Shown: piece after piece, positions 1 through 12,246 of the stretch
Layout: every line of letters starts with the position of its first letter
Position numbering within the stretch: the stretch's first letter is position 1
NCBI GenBank assembly: GCA_963422465.1
Contig: OY730174.1
Span: 1,054,001 to 1,118,000, forward strand
Direction: 5' to 3'
From: Lichina pygmaea
Taxonomy: Eukaryota > Ascomycota > Lichinomycetes > Lichinales > Lichinaceae
Length of the DNA: 64,000 nucleotides
The notes under the pieces: model-generated
What the model was told of the DNA's origin: nothing
The model's input: only the letters and a program-made list of their open reading frames with translations
Databases searched by the model: none
Position numbers and translations under genes: made by a program

Positions 1-1397
1 CGAGTCGCTGCTCAATATCCTTCGTGATGTTGTTCTCCTTCTCCCGGAGGGTATCTTGCAGCAAGAAAAGATCCGTCTCGGCCGCGCGGCCGTCCGGACG
101 CATCGACAGCCGCAGCTGAGGACCTTGCGGTCGTTGCGGCGGGACCTGGTCCACCGTTCTCTTCTTGAGCGGCTACGTCACGTCAGATCGGAACGTGCGC
201 ACGCGCCAGCTCGCGCTCATGGTTGACAGCAGGGTATTTCCGCCTACCTTCTGGTTTATCAAGTCCTCGTCATCGGCCTTGATACCAAGTCTCCTCTTGG
301 TGTCCTTGAGCTTGTTGCGCTGGTCGAATACAGCCTTCTCGGCACCGAGCACTTCCGCCTTGGTCAATTCACGCTGTTTGACCAGCATGATGAGCTTCCG
401 GGCATCATCGAGCTCCCTGCGAAGCTTTCTGAGTTTTTCGATGCTCTGCGCGTCTCGACCGCGTGTCTTGCGGGCTTGCCGCACTTCTCGCCGTCGGAAG
501 CACACGTATGGATCGCCGTCGTCCGTCTCTTGGCCGGTTTCAACCTGGACCTCCGGTCAGCACTCCCGCGTTTCCGGCTGCTGTGCATCCGCTCATGCGC
601 AGGTTTCTACCTTCAGGGTCGGCATCAAGGGCTTGTTGCCACGCTTGATGCGTTTCTGCTTCCAATGCTCATACACCTCGGCGGCAAAGGACCGAGCGTT
701 CTCGTTCACGGCCTCGTAGAACTCGGGCGTCCGACACATCTCCTCACAGCCGATGACCGGAGCGTTGTCGACGATGGCAAAGGGCTGTCTCGACCTGGAG
801 ATCTGCTCGAAGAAGTCCATGACCTCTTCAAAGTCATTCTCGCTACATCTCGCCGAGGCCGATTTCTTCTGGTTCAAAGAGCCGAGAAAAGCGTCGTCTT
901 CATCGTTCATGCAATACTGCACGCCGACGCTGTCCTCCACCGTCGACGAGAAGCGGATATAGGTGGCCGGCTGCGAGAACCGTGGCGGGTAGAGCCGGTC
1001 ATACTGAACGTCGCTCTTGATCGCATCAGGGGTCGGGATGTATATTTGGGCGACCTTGCCTCCGACGGCGGCTGCCTGGGATGCCGATATCGCAGCTTGC
1101 AGATGGTGCTCCTGTTCAACGATGAGCCATCACATTGCAGGAAGAACGCACGATGTCACGTGACCCAACGGAGCACGTGACCGAAGGAAACTCTGGATTT
1201 GGATTCAACATGACCTTAACTTCAGAAGGACTTACAATCTCCTCGGCCTTTTCGACGCCGGTATCGACCTTTGGTATGTTGCGTGGTTGGTCATCGTCGA
1301 TTTTTTCGACCTGATCCTCCCGCAGGATCTGGAGCGTTTGTTTGGTGGATAATTTGCGCTGGCGGAAGCGGGCACTCGCGCCCCCTGCCCGCGTCAT
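1..1397 (-). CDS. epl1: Enhancer of polycomb-like protein 1 (NuA4 subunit), 3' end outside window
   Basis: Epl1 is the scaffold of the NuA4/piccolo histone H4/H2A acetyltransferase in the nucleus and links Esa1, Eaf6 and Yng2. I read four exons: 1397-1236, 1111-611, 550-248 and 163-1. All junctions are phase 0 with GT..AG introns of 124, 60 and 84 nt. Visible family landmarks are the N-terminal LSTKQTLQILRED block (residues about 16-28), YPPRFSQPATYIRFSSTVED (about 95-114), the CFRRREVRQARKTRGRD block (about 238-254) and the following charged coiled region KLRKLRRELDDARKLI. About 376 residues are visible; fungal Epl1 proteins are usually near 580-600, so roughly the C-terminal third lies beyond the left edge. 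The start at 1397 gives the standard fungal N terminus. It is head-to-head with the calcineurin B gene. Confidence 0.95.
1112..1235 (-). promoter_or_regulatory. epl1 intron 1 with two CACGTG boxes
   Basis: The first epl1 intron (124 nt) holds a perfect 10-bp palindrome GTCACGTGAC at 1155-1164 and a second GCACGTGACC at 1173-1182, 9 bp apart. CACGTG is the core bound by fungal bHLH factors such as Cbf1-type proteins. The position, inside a first intron near the divergent promoter, is compatible with a regulatory role, but this is inference from motif and location only. Confidence 0.35.
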
Positions 1398-2051
1398 GAG
1401 AAAATTTCTGCGGTCGGGGCTGGCCTCACCCGGTCGGAGACGCCAGGCAGGCCACCGCCTCTGTCAACAGTATTTTGGCGGGCGACCCCCTACAAAATGG
1501 GTGCCAAACGAAAGGCCAGTCCATGCGACGATGCGTCACGGAAGGATGGCTCGAAAAAGTCGCTCCGAGGTGGAGATTTCGATGGAGAAAGTTGTTGGTC
1601 GAGCCAGAAGGTGACCGTCAGTCTTTTTTGGCGAGGTTCCTCCTTTCGGGAATACGGAAGAGGGCCCTTGGCCGCGGCGGTTTGGTTGTCGTCAAGGCAG
1701 CAACAACCAACATGGCAAATCAAAAGCGACACATACTCGTACTGTACGTTCTGTACTCGTACGTACTGTACACACGATGCGTACGCGTATGCTGACTAAT
1801 CGTCGCCTCTGGCCGCGAGCAGCTGATGCGTCGGCTTAATAAGGACTTATGTAATGAAGCATGATCTGATGTCTGCCCGCCCGTGGCTGCCTGAGTCAGG
1901 CACCCTTACTGTACGCTCTTGCGGTCCCCACCTCCACTTATCGAGGCGGCGCGGGAGGAACGAGACGCACGATCTAATCTTTCAAAGTGGGCTGTGCAAA
2001 GCAACGTCACTAACTACCTACAGCACCCAAGCTCCCAACAGGTGGAGAAGC
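1398..2051. promoter_or_regulatory. Shared divergent promoter region epl1 / cnb1
   Basis: These 654 bp separate the two start codons of the head-to-head pair. I see no supported coding exon. A cluster of GTAC/TACG motifs lies at 1739-1792, including TCGTACGTACTGTACA. No clear TATA box decides either start. The 5' UTRs of both genes must lie here. Confidence 0.55.
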
Positions 2052-3203
2052 ATGGGCACCGCTAATTCCCGATTGCTGGATGACATTGTGCAAGGTTCCA
2101 ATTGTAGGTTTTTATTATGCTCGATTTTTATTCCAAGGCGGCTATGCTTGACGTGCCCCACCCACACCCTCCCCACCTTGCCCATGCGGCCGATGCGCAG
2201 ATGGTGACAGCGATAAGAGCCGAACGCCTGGGCTGACCTGGCTTGCTCCTTCTGTGCATCAACAGTCGATCGTGACGAGGTGGACCGGCTGCGGAAGCGT
2301 TTCAGTAAGCTCGACAAAGTGTGGCCGCCATCTCATACTCGAGCCCAATTGCCTGCCCCGTCCGTCCCGGCTGCGATGCAGCGCGATGCTTTTACGATCG
2401 CGACCCGCTGACGACGAGGACGCCGCTGCGTCGGCCATTGCCTCAGGACAACTCGGGCACAATCGAGCGCGATGAATTCCTCAGCCTCCCGCAGATATCG
2501 ACCAACCCGCTCGCCACGAGGTTCGGCCTGTCCCCCTTTCTCGTCGCGAATCGCCGAGCGTCGTGGACGCTTTGATCGCTCGCCGCTCCGTGCTGATGTG
2601 CTTCTCTCGCCCCGTTGCAGAATGATCGCCATCTTCGACGAGGATGGCGGCGGTGACGTCGACTTTCAAGAATTTGTCTCGGGCCTCAGCGTCTTTTCGA
2701 GCAAGGGGAACAAGGAGCAGAAGTTGCGGTTCGCGTTCAAGGTGTACGACATCGACCGGGACGGCTACATCTCGAACGGCGAGCTCTTCATCGTGCTGAA
2801 GATGATGGTCGGGAGCAACTTGAAGGACCAGCAACTGCAGCAGGTAAGGTCGAGCAGGAGTGGACTGTATCTTGCAGGCGAGCGGGTCGATGGCATGGTG
2901 TCCGCTGGCTGGCTGGCTGACCGGTGACCGATGACCGATCCGGCCGGCACAGATCGTGGACAAGACCATCATGGAGGCCGATCACGACAAGGACGGCAAG
3001 ATCAGTTTCGAGGAGTTTACGAAGATGGTGGAGAACACCGATGTGTCGATGAGTATGACTCTAGGTGGGTTTCGCGAATGTGCATCGGCATGCACGTCAC
3101 TCGTCCCTGATCTCCCTTCTTACGCCTCCCCGTCGTCTTGCGCCACGACGCGGAATGTACACGGGGCTGTCGAGGCTAACATTCTCCCGCAGATCAATTC
3201 TAA
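2052..3203 (+). CDS. cnb1: Calcineurin regulatory subunit B
   Basis: This is the Ca2+-binding regulatory subunit of the calcineurin phosphatase, which partners the catalytic A subunit and calmodulin at membranes and in the cytosol. Six exons: 2052-2103, 2266-2318, 2447-2520, 2621-2843, 2953-3064 and 3193-3203, giving 174 residues, the usual length. The protein starts MGTANS, an N-myristoylation-type start (Gly2, Ser6). Four EF-hand loops are visible at residues 34-45, 66-77, 103-114 and 144-155, each with the acidic 1, 3 and 12 positions. Intron 2 splits EF-hand 1 and uses an unusual GTGTGG donor; the others are ordinary. The last exon encodes only the terminal D(split)QF and TAA. The exon structure rests on my reading of conserved residues across every junction. 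Confidence 0.96.
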
Positions 3204-5881
3204 GCTTGTATGACATCTCACCGTCCACTCTGTCCCCTCGCCCTCTGGCACGTGATCGTCGGTCGACTGCAAGTGCTGTGAACGATAAAGCGGCCCTTTT
3301 CACGCGTGATCAGGTAAGTTGTAGAACAAGTTTACATCTCATGCTTCCCCATCCCAAGTCCTGAATCACGCCGAATCAAGTTGTCCGGGTGCGTATGGAC
3401 CTCTACCTCCACTTCTTCGTGTGTTCATGGGTATATAAACATATGGATGAATGGATGGATGTGCGGATAGATATCGTAGATGGCCGGATGGCTGGATGGA
3501 TGATGGCCGGATAATCATATGGACGTGTGGATTGGCATGGCACAAAATCCGAGCCATCTTCTTGGTGTTTTTTGTTTGACATTGATCCTGCTGCTGCCGC
3601 ATAGCGCTGCCGATGCCGCATGAAGCCGCCCAGTGCCGTCTCTGCTGTCTCCCGTCGATGCTGCATGGATCCGCATCGTGCCTTCTAGAGCCTTCTGTCG
3701 CTCTAAGGCAAACATCAGCTTCGTGTCTACATATAGATGATTAGCTAGTTCTCTCTAATCAATCTATCAGTTGTGACACTCATCTCCTTCCCGCTGCTCG
3801 CTGTAGCATTCACAGTCGAACAATTTTTTCACAGAGTGCAAGTAAGTACTTGTTTCATACATTTACCTGGGATGAGTAGTGATCCTGGAGGGGTGACCTG
3901 GGAGTGGTGATCCTGGAGTGGTGATCCATTAGATTTATCTCGAACACTGCTGGCACACTCCATCTCAGTCATACTACAAAATAAACACGGTACTGAAGTC
4001 CAACACAGTAACGGCATGCTTATTCTGTGCAGGTTTAGCACAACAGCATTGTGTACGGGGAAGGGCAGAAACATCTCGGTCGTCACTATTCTGTTTCGGT
4101 TGGGTGAGAGAAAGGTAAATAAACCCCCCCCCCCCACTAACAGCGGTTCCTGTGCGTTGTAGGTTTTGGTTGACGATGTGTGCTCTGTCGGAGTGTTCGT
4201 GAATTGTGATTCGTGACTGACTGATTAGCACCAGAATAAAGAATCCCCCTCTCGACTGCGAGAAAGTGGTGGGAACTCATAGTGTATGTGGGTTCAGTTG
4301 TTCTTGTGAGGCGTATGCTCGGTGGACACCGACGTGTCTGGGACACCTACATACTCGTACGTACATGTCAAGACATCAAGATATCAAGTCATCAAGATGT
4401 CCAGACATCAAAACTTTGAAATCCTTAGGAGTATTCGTTGGCAGAATACTCACGGGCACTCATCGGCCCCGAACACACTGGAAACGACTAATCTCCACTT
4501 TCCGCCCACTCCAGAGTGTAGAGTGACTATCTTTACGGTTGTCATGCGACACACCTCAGGTAGCGACGACGCGAGAAGCGAGGGGAGAACATCTGCGCAT
4601 CTGAGCATCTCGTCTGAAACAAGCCGCGCAGCTTGTGCCCTCCTTCCTGCCACCGCTGCTCACTGTCTGCCGTCGTTTCCACCATCCGGTGTTCCGGTGG
4701 CGACCGTGGTCTAGCACTTCTTTACGCCAGAATCTCTCTCTTCTCGCGACGGTCTTTCCTTGGAGGTGTTCCTCGTCCAGGTCTGGTTTCCTGTCTCGTT
4801 GCCGCTGCTGCTGCTGTTGTCTTCTTTCGATCCCCCAAACTGTAATTCACGTGGTTGCCGATTGTCCCCTGCGTCGGCATGACCTGCTGTGCGGATCGAA
4901 AGATATCAGACCAGCAAGCCTTCGACAACTCCTTCTCCGTGTCCTGGACCCTTCGAAAGAATATGAAACCCCGTCAAGGTGAGATCCCCCGAGCGATACC
5001 AAGAGAGATGTGACGGTCCACACAAGGAGAGAAGGCTAGGCTGTGGCATCCTTTCGCTGAAGATAAAACTCTGCTCGTCGCCTCAACAAAAAAAGGCCGA
5101 CTGGGCAACGCCAGCCCAGCAGACATCGACAATCTCGTAGACACATGACGCGTACCCAGCACATGCCTGCCTTGCAGCCAGCTGCCGCGGGTCTCATCAT
5201 CAGAAGAATGCGACAGAACAGAGAAAGCTGCCTCACAATACAATGCAGAAAGAGGTATATCCTTAAAGAGCATGAACACAAGCGCACCCTGCAAAGTAGT
5301 TTGCCCAAATCCAGATCCAAACCCGAGGAGAAAAAGAAAAATACCGCCTTGATCATACACATACAAGGGGTTCATCAACCGGACGTTGAAACGAAAAGAC
5401 AAGCAGAACGACCAAACCGGCCAGTAACGACGAAAATAACGCCTTTTTTCGTGTTCGTACACAACGTGACGCCGGCCCTGGCCCCCTGACGCCGCGCTGT
5501 CCTGTCGTAAATTTCAATCACAGTGAGGAGGTAATGCAAGGGGAAGCCCCTAAATGCGAGGAAGGGGTGTGTGCGCCGTTCTCTAGATGATCAGGCAGGG
5601 ATGTTCAAGGGAGGATCTGATCTTCAGGGTTTGTTGGGAAATGAATCGGTCCGTCTGTAGTCGCACCGTGACGCGTATGAGCCAACGGCTGACATAGCCC
5701 ATTGAGTAATTGGCAAACCCCCCAGGGGGGTTGAACTGGGCCCCCACCGGACGAGGTAGACCAAGCCGTCTGGTGGAGTGACCCGTCGCTGGTAGGCGTC
5801 CTTGTGGTGAAGCACGCTGAGAATCCACTGCCGAGGTGCGGATGGACGGAAGCCAGAGTGAAGAAAGATCGCCCGGACGCC
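3204..5881. other. Intergenic, repeats only
   Basis: No gene supported over 2.7 kb between the convergent calcineurin B and polyglutamine-protein genes. It holds GATG-rich tandem sequence (3443-3512), a near-tandem GTGATCCTGGAG block (about 3874-3935), a 12-bp poly-C (4124-4135) and an ATCAAGA-rich stretch (4370-4410). A minus-strand open frame of 162 codons ends at 4974, but it has no recognisable domain and looks like chance. Confidence 0.5.
3443..3512. repeat. Imperfect GATG tetranucleotide repeat
   Basis: Repeated ATGGATG/GGATGGCC units downstream of the calcineurin B gene, interrupted and degenerate. It is a simple-sequence tract with no visible coding role. Confidence 0.7.
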
Positions 5882-6668
5882 TTACGACGGATTCCCGAGG
5901 CTCAATGCCGCGGGGCCCTCGGTCGCTGCTGGCACATGCGCCGAGCCGCTGGGTTGTTGCCCGCCGACGTCGGCGCCGGAGCTCATGAGATCGAGGCAGT
6001 CCTCCAAGACTGGGGGATCATCGTCAGCGAACGAAAGAAACACGACGAACGAGGACCGGCAGATCTCGAGGGCCCGCACCGCTGATGATCTCCTCCTCCC
6101 AGACGCCCATTTCGTAGTCGACGAGCCCGTACTGCTCCATGCCATCGCACAGCCGAACGAGCTGAGAGCCCATCTTGTCGAGAAAGTCTTCGCCGAGCAG
6201 GGCGTGCGGCGGAGCGGGCCTCTGGCCCGTCCGCAGCATGTCCTGCGTCAGCTCCTTCTGCCGCTGCAGCACCGATAGCCAGCAGACGTTGAACTCCCTC
6301 CACAGTCGAAGGCGATCACTGTGCAGCTCTTGCGCGTCGCGCATCAATCCTGCCACTTCATCAACACCGGCAGAGAAGTCAACACCCCCAGTAACCGGTT
6401 ACGTGTGGGGGGGCGGGATGGGGTCCGGGGGCTCTGGAACCGAGGAATGGCCTTACCGAGTTCGGCTGCGTGCGTTAGAAACCAGTCGGAGATATCGAGA
6501 AGCGTCTGACCCGCATCTGCCAGCTGGCCGGCGTGGATCTGCTCAAAGGTACGTTTCAAATTGGCCTGGTACCAGTTGTAGGCGGCCTCGTAGTTTGGCT
6601 GCGCTTGGCCATATTCCGAGCCTGCTGCCTGCTGCTGTTGATGCTGTTGATGCTGTTGATGTTGTTGA

Positions 6669-6714
<46 letters not shown>

Positions 6715-7375
6715 GATGTTGCGGCTGTTGTTGGTGATGGTGATGTTGCGGCTGTTGAGACGCCGTACCCTGTGAAAGGTCACTCATGGGGGGCGCGTAG
6801 GCTGGTGCCATGGTCGACTGTCCGGCAGGTGTGTGTTGAGGGAAGGCCAGCGAAGGAAAGGTAGAAGGAACATGTTGGGTCGGGACGGCGGCCGTGGTTG
6901 TGATTGGCTCATTCGGGACGTAGAACGGTTGCACATTAACAAATTGCGCGGGGAGGTCCATGGCTGCAGGCCTCCGCTGATGCTGGTAGTGTAGTACAGG
7001 GTCATACGGCGGTGGATTCTGGGATATCTGCTGGCCGATACCGTAAACGATGCCGGACCCATACTGGGGGACGGACGACTGCCGGGTCTGATAGGTCGGC
7101 TCTTCGGACTGATAGTGAAGGGGGTTCGGCGCCACCGGCAGGGAGCTCGGATGCGACCCTTCGTCGTAGAAGCCGTAGGCCGACGGCGTTGCTGTCTGCT
7201 GCAGCGTCGGCGCCGAACTCGATGCATGCGCGCCATGCATCGGTCCCAGCCTCGAGCTCTCGATCCCTGCTCTCGCCGACGGACGTTGTGCCCCTTCGGT
7301 GACGGTGCCCAAGGGAGGGATGCCAGGATATCCGGGAAGGGCATGCTGCTTACGATGTCCCTCTCCGTCGTCCAT
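5882..7375 (-). CDS. Polyglutamine-rich conserved fungal protein, function unknown
   Basis: Three exons, 7375-6457, 6349-6080 and 6009-5882 (introns of 107 and 70 nt, phases consistent), encode 438 residues. The first half is low complexity, rich in Pro, Gln, Ser and Tyr, with a His/Gln tract (about residues 205-250) from a (CAA/CAG)n run. The C-terminal third is ordered-looking: YNWYQANLKRTFEQI, ISDWFLTHAAELG, then RDAQELHSDRLRLWREFN, a helical WLSVLQRQKE stretch and VRLCDGMEQYGLVDYEMGVW. I remember similar C-terminal blocks in uncharacterised filamentous-fungal proteins but know no function. The layout (disordered Q-rich N terminus, helical C terminus) resembles transcription co-regulators; that is only a suggestion. 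The start at 7375 is an ATG opening a long uninterrupted first exon. Confidence 0.82.
6632..6755 (-). repeat. CAA/CAG microsatellite inside coding exon
   Basis: A run of TTG/CTG/ATG triplets on the plus strand, read as Gln and His on the minus strand. It stays in frame with the host gene, so length change alters only the polyQ/H tract. Confidence 0.85.
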
Positions 7376-10300
7376 GCCACGACCTAACCCTCGACCGATG
7401 GGAGTTCGTCTTCTTTTGTGGAGAGAGAGGGAGCCTCGAGGGGTCGATGAAACGGGCTTCGGCGAAGTCGCACCTTCCCCCCTCCCCCCCTCCCCCCCCG
7501 GACGGCTAACACAACGCGCGTCCGAGTAGAGAAAAATAAAAAACGTTCTCGGAGCGTGGCCTGAGTCTGGTGGGATGATGGACGGCCAGTAATGGAATTT
7601 TATGTGCCGACGGCTAATATTTCGCCGAACGACTCGGTCGTTTCTTGGATCAAATACGCCGACGCTGCTCCGGACAGGGCAGTGTTAGGAAGTCCGCTAG
7701 GAAGTTGGCGATCAGCATGGTTCCAGGATCGGACAGCAAAGCGCAACGTCGTTCTTCTCCCAAAAAGGCCAATATGAGGCCGGGGGATTGGGACGAAAGG
7801 GGCCCTCGTACCTCAAAAGCTGTCTATTGGCCATGCCGACGCCCGAACTCGCATATCATCGCTCAACGGCAAATGTAGATGAGGAAGCCAATGTAATATA
7901 TTCATAAAATGGCTCAAGTGAGTATCATCGACCGCGGCGAGCATCTCGAGACGCCCGTATATACTCGACAATGCCCCTTTGACCGTGTCGAAGGCCATAG
8001 TGCGCTTCCCAAGCTTCGTAACGTCAGCCGCCGCTCATGGCTTATCGCCTCCGCAATCTCTTGGACGACAAGAGAAGAAACTCATGGCGAAAAGAGATAA
8101 AAAAGGGCGCCCGGGGGGGGGTATAGACGAGCTTCAACTGACAGCGGGCGTGGCGCTTGAAGGGTCTCAGCGGCGGCGACGCGCCCCGGGGGGTGGTCGC
8201 CTCTTTGTTTTGACACAACTCTGGAGCTTGTCGCAATGCTCGGCGGCCGCGGGGAAGGAGAGTGAGAGTTGTCGCGCCTCTTCGTTTCGTGAAATGATAT
8301 CCCTGAAGCACCAGCCACACGAACAGACATCCGGGATAGCGAGCACGGGTCTCCGCGTATAGCGAGGGAGGTCGAAGCGCATCCAGTACGTACGAAGGGT
8401 ACAACATGCAGCTCATCCAGTCGAGGCGTTCGAATCGCATGTGCCCTGTACGAAACCCATTTCCAAACACGTCGGCCTCCCGTGGACCCGAACGAAGAAT
8501 CCGAACGAGCGAGCGGCTTTTAGGGCAACGCGAGGCCTGAAATGCCAGCAGCCGAAAGAAATGTGGGCGAGGAAGAGATACGCACATACGTGCGTCTGCA
8601 GGTATGGAGTACCTCTGTTCTCCGGGCCTGCCACCTCTCCGTCGGGTCCAAAACAGTCCATGGTTCCTGAGGGGGGTCTGTTCGCAGAGTTCCTCGGGAG
8701 ACGAGTCCCACCGACATAAGCGTTACAGGGGCATCCCTGGATGAGCACCTCATCAGGCGAAGACCCAAAAATGCCCGGAAGTTCCAGATATTGTACGTAC
8801 TGCAGCAAGAAGGCTTCGCCTACCACGAGCAACATCGTGAAGACGGACAAAACGGTATAGCCTTTCCGGACTGGAGAGGCTGCGCCCAGCGCGTTCCCTC
8901 ACGCCTCTTCTTGTCTTTCTTCTTTCTTTCATCCTCTTCCTTCTCAATGTGATCTCCCGTCTTGACTGCCATCACGGCTTTTCTGCCTCAGTCAGGTGGG
9001 GGAAAAGGAGAGCAAGACCAAGAGAAGCAATCAAGGCCCGCGCGAAGAGAGAGAGGTCCTGTCGTACAGTAGCGGGAAGTTTGCTCTAACCCACACGTGG
9101 AAATGGCCAGACAGAAGAGACAACAGCTGTCTGATGAAGCTGCTAATACGGACTTGCCAACCTTCCCCAACGTGCAGCCGCGCTCGGCCGACGCTGAGAT
9201 CTCTATCGAACGACTGAACGAAGGTCCTTCTCGAGGGCGCTTTACGAAGCCACCGAGATAGAAAGTACGATTGGAGACCTCGGCATATCGAAAGGTGTGG
9301 GCCTTGGCAACGCATGGCCAGAGCAAGGGACCTGCGCCACTGGCCAAGGTTGGCCGCATCAGAGGTTCGAATTCTGTAGAAAAGGCTAAAGTCGAGAGAA
9401 GAGTGAGTGAAAAGGAAATTCTGTCCCACGATCCGTCAGAGGGAAGCACGGGGAAGGTCGATGCCGCGATCGAGGGTCACATACTTTGCGCAGTCTCCGG
9501 GAGCATGCCTAGGCGTGCTAGGTTACGGGCGTCGTCCGACAGCCTCTCGCCTTACGGGGTACGCAAGTACGTACGTACCGTACGTACGGGCCGGAGATTC
9601 CCTTCGTCGTGGGGACGCCGTCGAATCCAACGGTGTCAGGGTCCGTATGGGACTGGAAGTAGTCTGGACCTACTCGTCATGTCAGAGTTGCCCTCGCCGA
9701 GGATAGGTCCGGGCACAGGAAGTGAGACGTGGCCTCAACATCAGGCGTTCCCCGGCTACCAGGTTGCCCCGCCACTGCCCCGCCACCGCTGCGCCGAGGA
9801 CGAGATAGAGAGGCAGACGACGATGAGAGTGTCTTGATGAAAACCGCGACATCTCCCATCCCCGGAATGAAGGTCGGTCGCCTGGAGTCGGCTGTGTACT
9901 CGTCGTCCGTACAAACGTACGAAGTACGCTGCGCAACTCGCTCGAACCAAGACGGATTCAAGCGTCCGAATTTCCGTATTGGATTGTGCCTATTTGGGGG
10001 AGTGGCTTCGACACGCGAAGCGGACAGTACCATGCAGATCCCGCCTTCTATTCGAGCCTGGTCGGCTCCCATCTCGTTCCAACTTCAGCATCGGTCAATT
10101 TCGACATGACCATCCGGGCAACCAGGCTCACTCGCCGCGTAGACTTTTTCCTTCCGTCATTACCCTGAACATCTCCTTTGATCCATTCGTTTCCGTCGAG
10201 TCCGAGATGACCGCTCCTCCAGGCTGTTGTGGCTGTTTCACGCGCTGCCCTGACTCGGCCATGTATCAGAAGATCAATAGGCGTTCTGATCTTGTTGCAG

Positions 10301-12246
10301 CACGAGTCGTGTCGATGTTGAGGACATCGATGTTTCTTTCGATGTTCCTTTTCTTCAACAGGCATCTCAAGCTCGACGGGACGAAGGTCTTTGCTTTTTG
10401 CGTCGCGCGTGCGAAGGTCGTATACAGGCATCGTTCCTCGACGGAAGGACCTGCTCTGGGGCGTACGGTGGTACGGACGTAGTGTCATACTGTACTGGTT
10501 CTCTCCGCAGGAAAACAATGGAGAACAAACGTCGTTGCGGATGTGGCCGGAGATACTCGTGGTCGGCTGGGACCCCGGCCGGCTTGCTGCTGGGATATCG
10601 TCCAAGTACCCCTTGGAAGGTCTCTCCCATATCGAGCATCGCCTTACTGAGACGTCGCATGCGAGACCTTGTCTCTGACCGGGGCAGACGAGATCCCTGG
10701 CGGCTGCCCGCGTGCTCTGTTCTCGTTGCAGTGCTGCAATGTCGCAGTGTCGCAGCATGTTTCATGGTGTGGCGTCATCTATGTAAAGAAACAGCCCTAG
10801 ACGACCCCGATGCGGCGTTCTGCACACATGCGCCTGAGCGGCTATCCGCACATTCCACGTGCAGAGAATTCGATGGCGCGTGGCTCGGCATGGGGATGAT
10901 AGAAGAAGCATGACATCAAGGTGGACCTCACGCGCGCCAACGCCTTTTCTCAAAACATGTCACATTGTGTCTGGAGGCGATACGGGGAAGCTCCCACGAG
11001 CTTGAGGCCGTCGCTGTTTCACGTCGCTGTGATCTACGTTGGCTGCAGGGATCGGAATGCGAGGGAGCCGCGGCCCCTGGCTTTGTTTCAAGCAGGAGGC
11101 TAGCTTGCTCTCGAGGTTCTGGAGCAACGCTACTCTCTACTTCGTAGCTCTCTCCAACACGTCAGTCTGGGAGCTGAATGGCGACTATGAGCTACTGGGC
11201 GGTCGGCCGGCTGCCGGTCAGACCTCTCTGGACTACCGGTACCTTTGCTCCTGACGGAAGCGCATCAAGGCCCGGATTATCCTGGTCGGGATTCGCGATG
11301 GACGATATATCCGCAACGACCGGCCAGCCCTAGCGTTCGCACGTCATCCGGAGCCGATGTGGCAGCCGGCGAACGTCATCTCATCTCGGTATGTGCCTTG
11401 GTCGTGGACGTTGTCGTATGGCGGGGTTTGTTGAAGGACGACCAGGTCTTGCTTGGCCGGTCTTGCAAGATCTCGGCCTTTCAGGTTCTAGAGAGGCGGC
11501 CTTTGGCCCATCTTCCTGCAATGTCGATTGCTGCAGCATCATTCTGTACGTACTATGCCCTGGGTGCAGGTGTACGGAGTACTGTGAAGCACGTACGTGT
11601 GGAACCGCGCTCTCGCCAATGTCGGCTCTCATGCCACTGTACTTCCGTACTTACAGTATCTACGTATGTACTGCAACCTACCGCGTCGCCTGAACCTCCG
11701 AGCATCTCGACGTTCTGCAGTCGCTGACAGGCGCGACTGAGGCGTGTGAGGCTCTTCCTAACCGAGACGCGCCCGCCCAGGCCCGTTAGGCAGTACCGGT
11801 CAGACGTGGGCGCGCGACGCTTGCATCAGCCACAGGCACATCCAGCACCGAGCAGCCGCGAGCGAGCCAGCAAGCGAGCGAACGGAAGAGAGAGAAATGA
11901 ATTAAAGGCCTCGTCGACGGAAGCGTATGCAGGTGCCAGTTCTCGCCGGTCGCGCCGAGGAGCCTATTTCTCTCTCGAACACTCAAGGCTGCAGAAAGCT
12001 GCGACTCTACTCGTATACCAAGACTGTCGATTTATACGGCTCGAGACAGCCTGGGAGATGGGAACTCTAGCCCGTACGGGTGGAGTCGAGCGGAACGCCA
12101 CGAGCTCGAGCCGGACGTCGTCGACATCACGACCGGCTGCGGGTTTGACCCCACGGAGAGAGAGTCACGCACGGGCGTGGGAAGTGGCAGCGCAACGCTA
12201 GATGCTTCCATTTCATGATCCTTCGTACAATACGTTACGTACAGTA
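7376..12246. other. 4.9-kb intergenic stretch without a supported gene
   Basis: Several open frames of 130-240 codons exist on both strands (for example 8042-8587 minus, 9271-9837 plus, 10048-10758 minus). They overlap one another, lack recognisable domains and have no coherent exon chain. The region is GC-rich, so long chance frames are expected. GTAC/TACGTAC clusters recur at about 8786, 9560-9590, 9907-9925, 11546-11600, 11655 and 12223-12246. A fast-evolving gene could be hidden here, but nothing supports one. Confidence 0.45.

Noticed and set aside
4974-5462. Minus-strand frame of 162 codons
   Set aside because: No domain, no partner exon and no coding-like composition; it lies in the intergenic region between two convergent genes.
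9361-9377. tRNA-like T-arm (CAGAG, GTTCGAA, TTCTG)
   Set aside because: No matching acceptor, D or anticodon stems at the right distances.
10048-10758. Minus-strand frame of 236 codons, the longest in the 7.4-12.2 kb gap
   Set aside because: Overlapped by long frames on the plus strand, no recognisable motif, and crosses GTAC clusters typical of intergenic DNA here.
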